Source: Auricularia sp. M13 | Taxonomy: Eukaryota > Basidiomycota > Agaricomycetes > Auriculariales > Auriculariaceae | NCBI GenBank assembly: GCA_037042915.1 | Contig: CM073204.1 | Location: 1,054,001-1,118,000 of the forward strand | DNA: 64,000 bases | Direction of reading: 5' to 3' | Part shown: positions 35,821 through 45,721 of the stretch, piece by piece | Numbering within the stretch: the stretch's first letter is position 1 | How the letters are laid out: each line of letters opens with the position of its first letter | The notes under the pieces: model-generated | Told to the model about the DNA's origin: nothing | The model's database searches: none | The model's input: the letters and a program-made list of their open reading frames with translations, nothing else | Translations under genes and position numbers: made by a program

Positions 35821-37613
35821 ATGTCATCCTTCCAGATCACTTCCATCGTAGTCTCCTTCACAGACTTTGACGTTCGAAGATAATCGTTCGAAGTAAAGTC
35901 TGCATTAGATCGCGCCCCCCTGATAGCGAGTCCCCAATTCGGCTCAATCCGTGATGGCTCCGGCGGAGAAATTAATTCGAAAATATTTGTTCTCCCTTAA
36001 CTCTCTTGCAGAACCTCAACGAAGCGCATCTGAATGTTTTAATGGTTTACTCAACCACACATAACGCATTTGGGCGATGGTTTTATGTGACGGACATGCG
36101 GAACGGTAGGAGGATGGTTATCCGGCGCTTATCGGTTCGGGCCGAGCAAAAAATCGAAAAATGCAGAAACCGTCCGCCTCCGTTGACGGAGCAAAGATTA
36201 ACATTCCATTCGCTTATTATATGACTTAGTTAAATTAATAAGATGGTTTTGAGTCCCGAGACTCGCTGAATAGCGTGCCCAACGAGCGCGTCGAGGTCAC
36301 GTGCATCACGGCCATCACCGAATTGGGGACTCACCATCAGGCAGGTGTAATCTAATACAGACTACTTCCATCGTGGTTGCTCTCTACGAGCCCGAGCGCA
36401 TCCCAGCCGACTTTGTGGGCCTGAAGGGCTATAACATTTATCATGCAACCCTGCCACTGCACTGTGCGTGTTTTTCCACTGGCTAGGAATTACCTCGCTC
36501 AGCGAAGCCAGATTCGGACATCCCCATTTGCATTGCGCATCGGACTTTGAAGAAACCATGCCCTCCTGGAACAATCGCGCGCATCCGAGGTTCCGGCGCC
36601 ATCGCCGACAGGACCTTGCTGATTACGGCGTCCACGTTGATCCCTGCAGCCATCGAGCCCGTCCCTGGTCCGCTGCCCCCGCGCTTTCATTGCCTTCCGA
36701 GGTTGTTCTTGGCCGGGGTCGTGTCGTCAGACACCAGATCAATCTCGGGCACCGTCAACTGCTTCAGCTTCGACGTCACCATTGACCGGCCAGATATATG
36801 GCCAGGCGATCAATTGACGGTGTCGTGCGTGTCGTATCTCGATATCTATTATACAACTAACTATTCTTCAGTTGCTGGGTCCATAGAGACCAGGAACGGT
36901 TCTCGCTTCTGGAGTCTATGGTTCCCAATACGCCAGTTCTTATTGCAGGACTTGGTTGCGGATGGACATGGGACGACAAACTCATCGTCGACGTGTACAC
37001 CATAAGCTACAACAACGAAGGTCCACCGCCTCGAACACACGCCACGGATCCACCCAACCCGTTCAGCCGTGCCATATTCAAGGACTCCTTCCCAACGTTC
37101 CCACCTCTGCGTTATGACAGCTCTGACCGGCACAGTCTGCTGGCGATGGATGCTCTTCCCACCAGGTCCCGTCCGCCGTCACCAGTGTATGACGCCGCCT
37201 TGGACCCACGGCTGTCTACCAAGCACGCAGCTACAGCTCCTTCGACTCAGAATTGGTACGTGGAATCCGAGACTGATTGAGAGCCCCTGTTTAACGTTCA
37301 TATTCGCATAGTATGTTGTCTGCGACGGATGACAATGACCCCGCCGTGGCGGCCGTTCAAGTCGCTGGCCCGCCCGACGAAGTTGAACACTGCGAGGATG
37401 TCTCTGGCAATGCTGCGCGCAAAAGCGCTCGCACGGCCGCCGTGAGAAAATTGCGCTCTCGAGTCACACGCATTCGTCGCTCCTCGCGCACGTCTTCTCC
37501 CGACGTCCCTCTCCGCAAGCAGGTCAAACTCAAGATTACCTCAAAGCAACTTGCGTAAGTTTCACCGTCATATATTCATTGTATTCTTATGCACATGCAG
37601 TACTCTTGCCTGA
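35821..37613 (+). CDS. Family B member B5, first exon interrupted by an insertion
   Basis: MSSFQITSIVV at 35821 is followed by an inverted-repeat element. ACTTCCATCGTGGT then recurs at about 36364 and reads on as TSIVVALYEPERIPADFVG. Later exons give GTIARIRGSGAIADRTLLI, RLFLAGVVSSDTRSISG (domain 1, close to B4), then DQERFSLLESMVPNTPVLI, GWTWDDKLIVDVYTISYNN (domain 2). The tail has PPSPVYD and a strongly basic stretch AVRKLRSRVTRIRRSSR, ending after a last small exon (TLA, stop at 37611-37613). Apart from the insertion no break was seen. The insert might be spliced out or might inactivate the gene. Confidence 0.6.
35851..36363. mobile_element. Candidate DNA transposon (MITE-like) in B5
   Basis: Imperfect inverted repeats at 35898-35958 and 36311-36362 share GTCTG(C/T)ATTAGAT, CCTGAT(A/G)G and GAGTCCCCAATTCGG in opposite orientation. 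The host sequence ACTTCCATCGT(A/G)GT occurs on both sides (about 35837-35850 and 36364-36377), compatible with a target duplication of about 14 bp, which is long for a MITE. Inside is a 70-codon frame (NLNEAHLNVLMVYSTTHN) with no known match. Family unknown; the outer borders are tentative. Confidence 0.45.
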
Positions 37614-37734
37614 ATGCGATTGCTCGAGACATACCATATGGACTGGACTGCCTGTATATAAATATGTCTGCTAATGATATTGTCTTGAATTTTTACACTA
37701 CATCTGCTCCGTTTTGCGCGTCTGCTGCCTCAGA

Positions 37735-37881
37735 ATGGCCTCGGGGCTGAGCTCATCGTCTATCGCGATCATCTTCCCGGATTCCCCGTCTCACCGGCCG
37801 CCAGTCGTCCAGTGCGCGCGTCTCGAACGTCAGTGCCAGCATCCCGTTGTTGTTGTCGTCAGCGACGGCGCGCGGTGGTGA
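37735..37881 (+). pseudogene. RPA1-like N-terminal fragment
   Basis: Reads MASGLSSSSIAIIFPDSPS, then PPVVQCARLERQ, VVVVVSDGARW, then a stop. This matches the start of fungal replication protein A large subunit (pattern LS.GAI..IF......PVVQC..I.......R..VLSDG). Only about 48 codons are present; the DNA-binding OB folds are missing, and the sequence after 37881 does not continue the match. A captured or decayed fragment, near a Helitron, a transposon class known to capture RPA-like genes. Confidence 0.5.
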
Positions 37882-38714
37882 AGGTAGACTCGACGAGGGC
37901 ATGTGCTAGCGCGTGAAGCACTGCGCAGGTCAGTGCGCCCTCGTCCACGAACGCCAAGCCACAAACGCGGCAAGTAACCCGCACATGAGGCGTTTATGCA
38001 GGAGATTTCTGAGTGGCGTATCCAGAACGTGCATGCACAGCTGGAGAAAGCCCAACCAGGTCCGTCCCAGCTACTGCAACCTGCCCGCTGCCAGTCTTGG
38101 TGGAAGCGAGTTCAAGGTCGACGTGTAAGGGTATAGGTTTTGTGCCTATATCCCTGTGGGTTTCTACGGTCCTGACGACGACAGCGACGCTGCGTTAAGA
38201 CAACGACGACAGCGAAATCGGCCATGAATTCTGGGGATGAATGCGGCTACGCAGACGAAGCTGCTGGAAGACAGCATGAAGAGATGTGTGCGCCATAGTA
38301 TCGGCGTGCGGGAAAGACGATGCCGCCCATGGAGCACGCGCGCATGGTATTCGGACCCGTGACGCTGAACACCATCTTGAATAGTTGGAGGCGAATACGC
38401 GAGGCTTTGCACTTGCGGTGAACGGTATTCGCATTGAAGTGAGCGGAGCATGTGCTGAGTTGGAAACCGTCTTGCTCTCGACCACCCCGGCACGTGGACA
38501 CATACCTTTTGATAACTGCCTCGGGGTCCCGGGGCTTGCGCACCTGCTGGTACCTTGCGGTGTGCAGGTGTCTGCCGTAGGCGCCACTCGATACGGGTCC
38601 CATGCTGCGTATAACTTCCATGTTTCGTACAAGCTCAAATGCGCCCTCCAGCAGGCTCAAATGCGGTCGCCATAAAGCCCTGGGCTGGGTTACAACCTCG
38701 GGCCCCTCCCCAGC
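37882..38714. other. Intergenic between the RPA1 fragment and B6
   Basis: Minus frames at 38195-38638 and 38247-38660 (about 140 codons) have no recognisable motif and no splice model. Nothing else supported. Confidence 0.35.
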
Positions 38715-41268
38715 ATGCGTTCCATCAAGTGCACCCTATCGCTCGTGCTCCATAACCAGGTCCATTGGGGCCTACACCCTTATAACGAGGTCGTCTACAA
38801 TGTCTACATCGTCAATTCTTTTATCCATTCCGTCCTTCAGAGTGCGTACTCTTCACTCAGCTTCTCCATCGTTAACACTGGCCTAGACATCCATACGCCC
38901 GTTTCAATCGTCTATCGCGTCATCGGAGATCCTCACCCCGATGGCACTTACACGACCGTGAGGGGGACTGTCATGTTTGACGACACCATGGCCTTGCTCG
39001 ACGCCGCTGAGCTCACCCTCCATGGATTGTACATGCGTAAGCACGTACCGCCGCCTCTGGTCACGACTCCGCGGCTCGAATTCGACGCTGTAATCCTTCG
39101 GGGCCTCGCCACTGGCCAGTCGTCTTGGCGCACGGGCGTCTTTGAAATGGACGTGCTCGTCACAGTGGATTACTCGGTGAGGGCACCTCCAGCCATAAGG
39201 CCGTTGTCTGATGCCAGCAGGACCTTTCCACCAACACGGTCGAAGTGCGGTACGTCCATCGCGCTCGGGGACGAGCACAGCTTCTGATGTTGCCGTGCAG
39301 ATGCAGCTTCCAGCGCGACAAGAAGATATTCAAGGAGCTTCCCCCCTTATTCACCCTCATGGACGTCCAGATCATCGCCGATATCATCGGTTGGGTCGAG
39401 AACAAGGTCCGCGTCGACGTCGTCCGGTTCGAACATAATTCCCTGCCTCTTCCGAACTCTGGTGCTTGCAAGATCGAGACGTCGCGTCACCGTCGTACTC
39501 CAAGTCCCGGTAAAGGCGTTGGATCATCCCGCGACATAATTCCGTGAGTAAGAAAGGCGGTTGTCATTGATGTCTATTGATGTTTGATCAGACGCAGCCG
39601 CCGCACTCCCAGCCCGCTGAAGCGCTTCGATTCACCTTCGTCGCCGTGAGTAGAAATTGCGAGGCTCAGCGGCTTTGCTAACTGGTAACAGGCGACGCTC
39701 CCCAAGCCCATTCAAGGTGCCATTGTCTCCCATGAGCTCAGCATCATCTCCGTACGCCGTGGCAGTTGTCACGCCCGTCAGGCGATAATGATGATTCTTA
39801 GCCCTCGTAGCCCCAGCCCCTTTCACTACCCGTTGTCACCTGAGGGCAGTTTTGCAACGCCGTACGTTTTTTTTTCATATGTTCTTATGAATTCATGCTG
39901 ATTTACTCCAAGGCCGCGATCTCCGAGTCCTCTCAAAGGCCTTCCAAACTTGATTGGTTCAACGTCAGTTCGTTTCCCTTTTGCGTTTCGTCGTCGCCGT
40001 CGCATTCAAGTCTTGCCTAGGATTCCGGAGGACATGTTCGTTGCTCCGTGCTTCGAGATGGACGCGAACAATCTTCTTGGGTTGGTTTTTTGTGCTCACG
40101 ATATCTCTCGCTGACCCGCTGGAATCGCAGCGCCATGCCTACTGTTCCTGAACCCGTCAAGTCCTACAACGGTCAATCTTTGTAAGCCTGCCACCCGTTC
40201 GACTCGCCCTTGCTTATATTACAGGGACGTGTTTTTCTCTAATGCCACAACGGGGGGGAGTATTGCGTATGTACCTCGATGCTGTATTATTTTTACCGCG
40301 AGCTAAGCTTTTCTACAGGGGCCCGTCGTATAACAAATTTACGGCTGCGACTGAGTACGTTGCACGTTGATCATACGGCAATTCATTCATATCTATGCAG
40401 TGGGTTGCCTGGGTTCGAGTCGGACGATCTGAAGCGCGCCATGGCTGCGCTGTCCGAGTACACGTCCGTTTCCTCGCACGGCTGTGACGTATCTAATTCA
40501 CTTGATGGACAGCATCCCGCCTGGGTTGGCAGAATGCATCACTGGAGCAGATGATTCAACCTCCCTGCCGGCGCCTGATCCTACTCGCCTGCAAAACGTC
40601 GATATGCCCCTCCCACATGCAGATGTAATGTCCGTGTGACCAAACTGCGCCACCCTGCCCGATGAGCTGAAATATCCGCAGGCCCCCATCGTATGACAAT
40701 TTTACTGTCCCGACTGAGTGCGTTGCGCGTTCATCGGCCGGCAGTTGCTTAATATCTAAGCAGTGGGTTGGATGTGTTCGTGTCGGACGATCTGAAGCGC
40801 GCAATGGCTGCTCTGTCCGAGTACACGTACGTTCCCTCGCACATTCATGATGCATATGATTCATTTTGGTCGGACAGCATTGCGCCTGGGCTGGCAGAGT
40901 TGATCTCGGGAAGTGACGCTTCCACCTCCCTGCCGCCGCCCGACTATACTCGCGCGCGGAAAGTCGACATGTCCCTCGAACATGGAGGAGTAACGTTCGT
41001 TTGGCTGCAACTTCCGTATGTTATACTGACGTGCGCTTCAGTTTGACGAAGGAAGAGTACGCCAAATTCATCGCGGATGAGTACGTGCCCATCCAAACGC
41101 TCTTACTTCATTAACGATTGTGCAGTGGAAGTGGCTCGCGTAACTTCATCTCCATCATAGGTTACGACTTTGACGAAGCGTGCGTGACTCCTGACGATCT
41201 GCTTTTTCTCGTCTTATGTTATCAACAGGAATGATCTTTTGTTGACCGACCTCGCCGTACCAGCCTAA
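38715..41268 (+). CDS. Family B member B6 with a tail made of many small phase-2 exons
   Basis: The first exons carry domain 1 (DGTYTTVRGTVMFDDTMAL, LDAAELTLHGLYM, RLEFDAVILRGLA) and domain 2 (DKKIFKELPPLFTLMDVQI, IGWVENKVRVDVVRFEHN). From 39591 on comes a chain of small exons: 39591-39644, 39691-39750, 39802-39861, 39913-39963, 40021-40080, 40131-40181, 40225-40266, 40319-40354, 40764-40994, 41042-41080, 41126-41179, 41229-41268. All but the last have lengths divisible by three, and all join in phase 2. The early ones encode RRTPSPLKRF, RRSPSPFKV, PRSPSPFHY, PRSPSPLKG. The end is NDLLLTDLAVPA. An alternative acceptor at 40010 would stop translation at 40020. Function unknown. Confidence 0.6.
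40319..40994 (+). repeat. Tandem duplication of about 360 bp inside B6
   Basis: Two units, about 40319-40675 and 40678-40994, share the small exon (PSYNKFTAATD / PSYDNFTVPTD), its intron and the exon with SDDLKRAMAALSEYT. The first copy of the large exon carries a 2-nt length change and ends early; the second stays open for 77 codons. Skipping the first copy keeps frame. Confidence 0.8.
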
Positions 41269-41528
41269 GCGAACATATTTTATCTGCATCTTATCGCCTT
41301 CTGCCGCTTCCTCTCCTACCCGCGTCCTTTTTTTGCTCGTTTCCTGTTCTGCCCGCTTCCTCTCTCTACCGCGCACCATGAACATCGAACTCGCTGTCCG
41401 TCCAAAACGTGTTGCGCCGTAGGCTTGGTCAAGTGTGGACTATAACATGTCAAAAATCGTATTGTGTGTTCATGCCCATCGCGAACATGGCTCCAAGTGA
41501 ACATCCTAACATCATGTGTTTGTAGCGA

Positions 41529-41613
41529 TGTCTCACGCGTCGAACCTAAGACACGATCTCGCAGTTACACTTCGAGACATCTCCGCGTTTATGCCTTGCG
41601 CCAGACTATAAAA
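41529..41613 (+). promoter_or_regulatory. H5 promoter: TGTCTCA and TATAAAA
   Basis: TGTCTCA at 41529-41535, CGAGACA just downstream, and TATAAAA at 41607-41613, 51 bp before the ATG at 41664. Confidence 0.5.
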
Positions 41614-41663
41614 GGGCCCTTGAACTGCCAGAGGATGCTCCCAGAGCTTAAGCACCTGTTTTG

Positions 41664-42238
41664 ATGGACTCAACGACTCAAGGACGGCCGACCTCGCCCA
41701 GTGAAACAGCTGTATTGGGCGATAGGTCCATAAACAAGCCTCTCAGCTGTTGCGCTGACTTGGAGAACGTCCGTCCCACGGCTGAACCCGTCACCGCGAC
41801 TTCAAGGCCTCTTGCGCATTCGATGGTATTCCCATCGTTGCTCTCAGTCCCGAGGAACTGAAGGTTCGTTTGTCGGTTTCCCTCCAGCAAAAACTAACTC
41901 AATGTGTATCCGCCCATTAGCGCTACATTCATCATCGTTTTCCCCGAGTTCTTTCAGATTTACCTCGCATCAGTCTTTCCCGCATGGACAGTCAGTCCTA
42001 TATTCGACGATGGGTCTACCGCGCCGTCGAAAGGACTCAGTGCATTGATGAAGTTACACATCGCCTGACTTTGCAGCAGGCCATTGTCGAGGCTGTTGCC
42101 AGTTTGATGATTAGTGAGATAGCGTACGAGGTCGGAGATGAGAGCAAGCGTAGACACGCACGCGAGACCGTTCATAACTATCTGAGGAAATATATGAACT
42201 TTCACAACGCGGCGATGGACGTCTGCGAAGATATGTGA
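41664..42238 (+). CDS. Family H member H5 (splicing uncertain)
   Basis: The second exon is clear: DLPRISLSRMDSQSYIRRW, then ERTQCIDEVTHRLTLQQAI and ASLMISEIAYEV, ending NFHNAAMDVCEDM at 42238, aligned with H3 and H6. Upstream, FDGIPIVALSPEELK matches the exon-1 end GIPITDLLEEDME of H6, but it is not in frame with the ATG at 41664 (MDSTTQGRPTSP) and the phase across the roughly 94-bp intron does not fit. So either the 5' model is incomplete or this copy is damaged. Confidence 0.5.
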
Positions 42239-42339
42239 CATAATAGAGTATGAAGTCTTAATACAGTTTACTTTTCGTGATCTTTGTCAGAGTTCCACGG
42301 CGAACGCATGAAGGCCGGATTGGGTCCGCAATGACGGCC

Positions 42340-42429
42340 TGTCTCATCACTGCGAGATGAAACTGCATTCGCAGGTGTCTCACCTGCGTGATTTGAAACA
42401 CTTGGTAGACGTAGTATGATGGTATAAAT
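42340..42429 (+). promoter_or_regulatory. H6 promoter: two TGTCTCA motifs and TATAAAT
   Basis: TGTCTCA at 42340-42346 and 42376-42382; the second lies in the palindrome GCAGGTG-TCT-CACCTGC. TATAAAT at 42423-42429 is 19 bp before the ATG at 42448, the shortest spacing of the set. Confidence 0.5.
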
Positions 42430-42447
42430 TGAGTGCGATCCTGGTGC

Positions 42448-42999
42448 ATGCCACGTCTCGCCATCCATTGTGACTGGGGGTACTGTCCTACCCGAGAATC
42501 TCGTATGGCACGCCGCAGACGGCCAGTCCATCAGAGAGGGTGGTCATCAGTCTTTAGGGGCATCCCAATCACTGATTTACTTGAGGAGGACATGGAAGTG
42601 AGTCAGAACTCGAAGTACTCGTCCTCTTCGGCAATCTGATGTTTGTTACGTTTCTAGCTTTATATCAGGGCCCGCCTCCCTCGTATTCTATCCCAGTTTG
42701 CGCCGCTTAGTCATTCTCAGTTGCACTTAAGCATGTATGCTGAGCAATGGGTCGAACGTGTTCGGGAGAAACATAAACATGTAGACGACATAGTGGAACA
42801 ACTTATCCTTCAACGCAGTGTCATTCATAGCGTGTTCTCCTTGATTTCGCTTGAGATTGAACACGCCGCGTGCAGCGTAGAGAAGAAAGTGTTGTGTAAT
42901 GAGGTCATTACAAGAGCTGCCTACAGATACTTGGATTTCTTAACCGATGCTGTTGAACTTATGCAGAAAGACCGCGAGGCGTGTACATACCAAGAATAA
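42448..42999 (+). CDS. Family H member H6, 163 aa
   Basis: Two exons (42448-42597, 42658-42999) around a 60-bp phase-0 intron. Exon 1: MPRLAIHCDWGYC, then a basic MARRRRPVHQRG and GIPITDLLEEDME. Exon 2: LYIRARLPRILSQFAPL, MYAEQWVERVREKHKHVDD, FSLISLEIEHAACSVEKK and YRYLDFLTDAVELMQKD. Same plan as H3 and H5 (LPRI block, W, long helices). Intact, no known domain. It is followed 200 bp later by B7 on the same strand. Confidence 0.65.
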
Positions 43000-43157
43000 T
43001 TCAATGAATTCCTCCCCCCCCCAGCTTCCCCCAATAATCTACGCTGTGATGGGCTAGCAGAGGTCTTACTTCGGGATTTTCAGACAACGGGAGGATCGAA
43101 TGTCTGACATGACCGGAGTGAAACCGGAAGTAAATTGCAGTTTGACAGGTTCAACCG

Positions 43158-43163
43158 TATAAG
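43158..43163 (+). promoter_or_regulatory. TATA box of B7
   Basis: TATAAG 42 bp before the B7 ATG at 43205; the motif variant TGTCTGA lies at 43101-43107. Confidence 0.5.
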
Positions 43164-43204
43164 AACCTCACGGTCGCGAACATGACCCTCACGTAGCTCA
43201 CGTC

Positions 43205-44624
43205 ATGGCCCACCTTTTCCTCGACGCGTTCCTTGACCTCCAGTCCCCAACAGTCGTGCAACCGAGGTATCAAGGTGACCCATTGCTGATTGTATACTTT
43301 GCGGCTTTGAATCTTTACTGTGCATCCGTATCCTTTGCGCATACAGCGTTTTACTTACTGTTATTCCAGACACTAGGCTTTCGGTCACAGTGGCCGTGCC
43401 GTTCGTCAATGGTGGTGCAGTAACTATTCATCCCCACGGCACGCGCGCCCAAGTACTCGGCCCTGCTGATCTTATCGGCGACACTCTCTTCGTAAAGACA
43501 CCGAGCATCTTTATCTCCGATGCGCCGGCCGATGACGACGGGGCTACGTGTCCTCTACCTGTCATCAACTTCAAGGGCGCTGTCACGTTGCCTGGTCATG
43601 GGGCTTTTGGAGTCCTGCTCGGTGGCGATAAACAGTGGCCTCCGCCGCACACCGTTCGGTAAGTTCTCCATTGCTGTGCTGTTTCGCCTGTGCTCACTAT
43701 CCTCACCAGGTGCCTGATTGACTGACAGGAAAGCCATATTAGCGGATTTGAAACTTTCGAGAACTATAAGACCGCCCATGTGTCTGCGCTGTTGTCAGGC
43801 TTCGACGATGGCATGCTCGTTGCCGATGTTCACGACGTCTGTTTCGACGGAGATCGCATTCCTTGCAACGCACGCTGCCTTACGCGTGTCTCTACTCGGT
43901 GCGCCGATAGCGGTGTCTTCTGCAAATGGTACATAAGCTCTTTGTATATCGTGCTCCTTTCCAGACTCATTCATGTTGCAGGATGCGTTCTGTCTTTCCT
44001 GACCCGGAGCCAGTCCGCACTCCAGTCGCGGACACACCGCAATCGCCCCCATCATTCGCGGGGACGCCGCTGTTACTCGTGGATGAATCCCAGGCTTTCT
44101 CTCCCGACTGGTCGGCTCCCGAAGCATACCAGCCTCACCGCGCGGCTCCTGCACCGTTCGCGGCCGAGGAATTATCGTCCCCATCTCCGCTCCCAGACCC
44201 GGTGGGCGCACATCTTCGCGAGCAAGACGAAGCTAGGCTGCGGGAGGCTCTGGAGGCCGCCTTTCAAGTTCATTACGATTATACTGCAGCTGAGGGAGGG
44301 ACACCATGCTCTTCCTCTGCTTCGACAACCTGCTCACCTGCATCGCCGAAGCAAGCATCATCATTGTCTCTTCTAGGCCTTCCCGTCGTCAGCGATGTTG
44401 CTCTCGCCGGCAACACCGTATCTACGTCGACGTCGGCTCGTCCTCGCCATTCACCCACATCTCTGGTCTCCCCGCTTGACTCACCCACGTCGTCGGATTT
44501 GAACTGTAGCACGCCGATGAATTTGTCTGCCCAGCTTCCGCGGTTGAAAGCCGACTTTCGTCCTGTATATTCTCTACTTGACTCGGACTTGAGCTCTCTT
44601 CGCGTTTGCTCGTGCAGCTTTTGA
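43205..44624 (+). CDS. Family B member B7, Ser/Pro-rich tail, one in-frame stop at an exon start
   Basis: Closest to B2. Exon 1 (43205-43319, 115 nt as in B2) starts MAHLFLDAFLDLQSP. Exon 2 (43370-43658) has [39 protein letters not shown] and LPVINFKGAVTLPGHGAFG. Exon 3 has AHVSALLSGFDDGMLVADV and FDGDRIPCN. With the acceptor matching B2 (after 43709) the exon reads RCLID, TGA (43723-43725), QESHISGF. The next acceptor (after 43728) avoids the TGA but shifts frame, so this copy may be inactive. Exon 4 (43982-44624) is a Ser/Pro/Thr tail with TPQSPPSFAGTP and SPTSLVSPLDSPTSS. Confidence 0.6.
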
Positions 44625-44734
44625 ATGTATATGCCCTCCTGCTTTTCTCGGACTTTTCGACGTATATACTCGTAACGATGAATTGGCTGATCCTAACGAT
44701 GAACCGTAGCGAAGCGAAGGTTTTCCTTGTGAGT

Positions 44735-45420
44735 ATATACCGCTCGCCGTCTACCTCGACGTCGGCCTCTGCATTTGCGCTCCGCCCGTCGCTGTCCAAC
44801 GGCTCCTGCATCTAGCTGCGGACGTCGCTCGCCATGCCTAGCAGCGACGGTCTGCTGCTGGCGCCAATACCACCGCGTGCGTCGCTTGCTCCCCACACCC
44901 GGACCTGGCCGACATCGCCGCGTCGTTCTCGCCCATGCTGCCCCAGCTGCTGCCCTCGCGCCGGTCATCACAAGTCTACGCAAGCATTGTCTCCTCGTCG
45001 CCAGCGCCTACCAACACGGACGCCTGGGTATCCACAGCCAGCCTGCAGTGCTTAGCATCGACTTCAACGTCCCGTCCGCGCGTCGCTAGCCGAAGGCAGC
45101 ACCGGCATCGCTTCCCCTCTGCGATACCCGCTGCAGCCGACGCCGAAGTCTCTGCAGCCAGTCTTCAGGGCTCAGCTGATCGACGCAACAGGAGCTGCTG
45201 CCGTTTTCACTAACTAGCTGCGCTGGGATCCTGTCACGGCAGTTGCGACCAGACGCACTCTCAGGCGATCCGTGTCGTGAATTTCACCATGGCCCGCTCA
45301 ATCCTCGTCGCCATATCGGCATGCGTGCAAGTGTGGGATTCTCTACGCTATCTGCTCGTCGGCGACAACGTTGTGGACGCCACGACCGTTGTCGATCCTT
45401 TTGAACTGGCAATGAAATGA
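44735..45420 (+). pseudogene. LysM-gene relic L2
   Basis: Carries pieces of the serine-rich and C-terminal parts of the LysM family (CTACCTCGACGTCGGC, DAWVSTASLQCLAS-like repeats, SARR). It ends with a block (GGCCCGCTCAATCCTCGTC, GCCATATCGGC) nearly identical to 50860-50900 in the L3 unit. No LysM domain and many frame changes. It forms the left part of the first duplicated L+N unit. Confidence 0.55.
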
Positions 45421-45721
45421 TCATTTTCTGTGCCTGGTGCTCCCATCTCTGACGCCGACGTCCCTACTGGGTTTTCTTCAGCGACAGAATCGCTGAACTG
45501 TTCGATCTGACTGGTTCTCGCGGTGTTGACGGCGCGCGCAGAGGATGTTTCTGCCGTGGAATCTGGATTCGATCGCGGCCAGGCAACCCGCCTGGACTGT
45601 TTCCTCTGCCAGTAAGCTAAATATGTGTTCCAAACCGAATCAAATGTGCGCTGCCCAAGCATAGTAAGTACATGTGAGCTCAGCGCGTCATCAGTGACAT
45701 CTCGGCCAGCCTCATTGAACC

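Noticed and set aside
38195-38660. Minus frames of about 140 codons between the RPA1 fragment and B6
   Set aside because: No domain, no splice model and no paralogue in the window.
40034-41268. A separate gene starting at ATG 40034 after a B6 stop at 40020
   Set aside because: Possible, but the acceptor after 40020 keeps phase 2 with all neighbouring exons, so one continuous B6 gene is the simpler reading.
43013-43022. Run of ten C
   Set aside because: A simple homopolymer in a short intergenic gap; no functional sign, and a common site of sequencing error.
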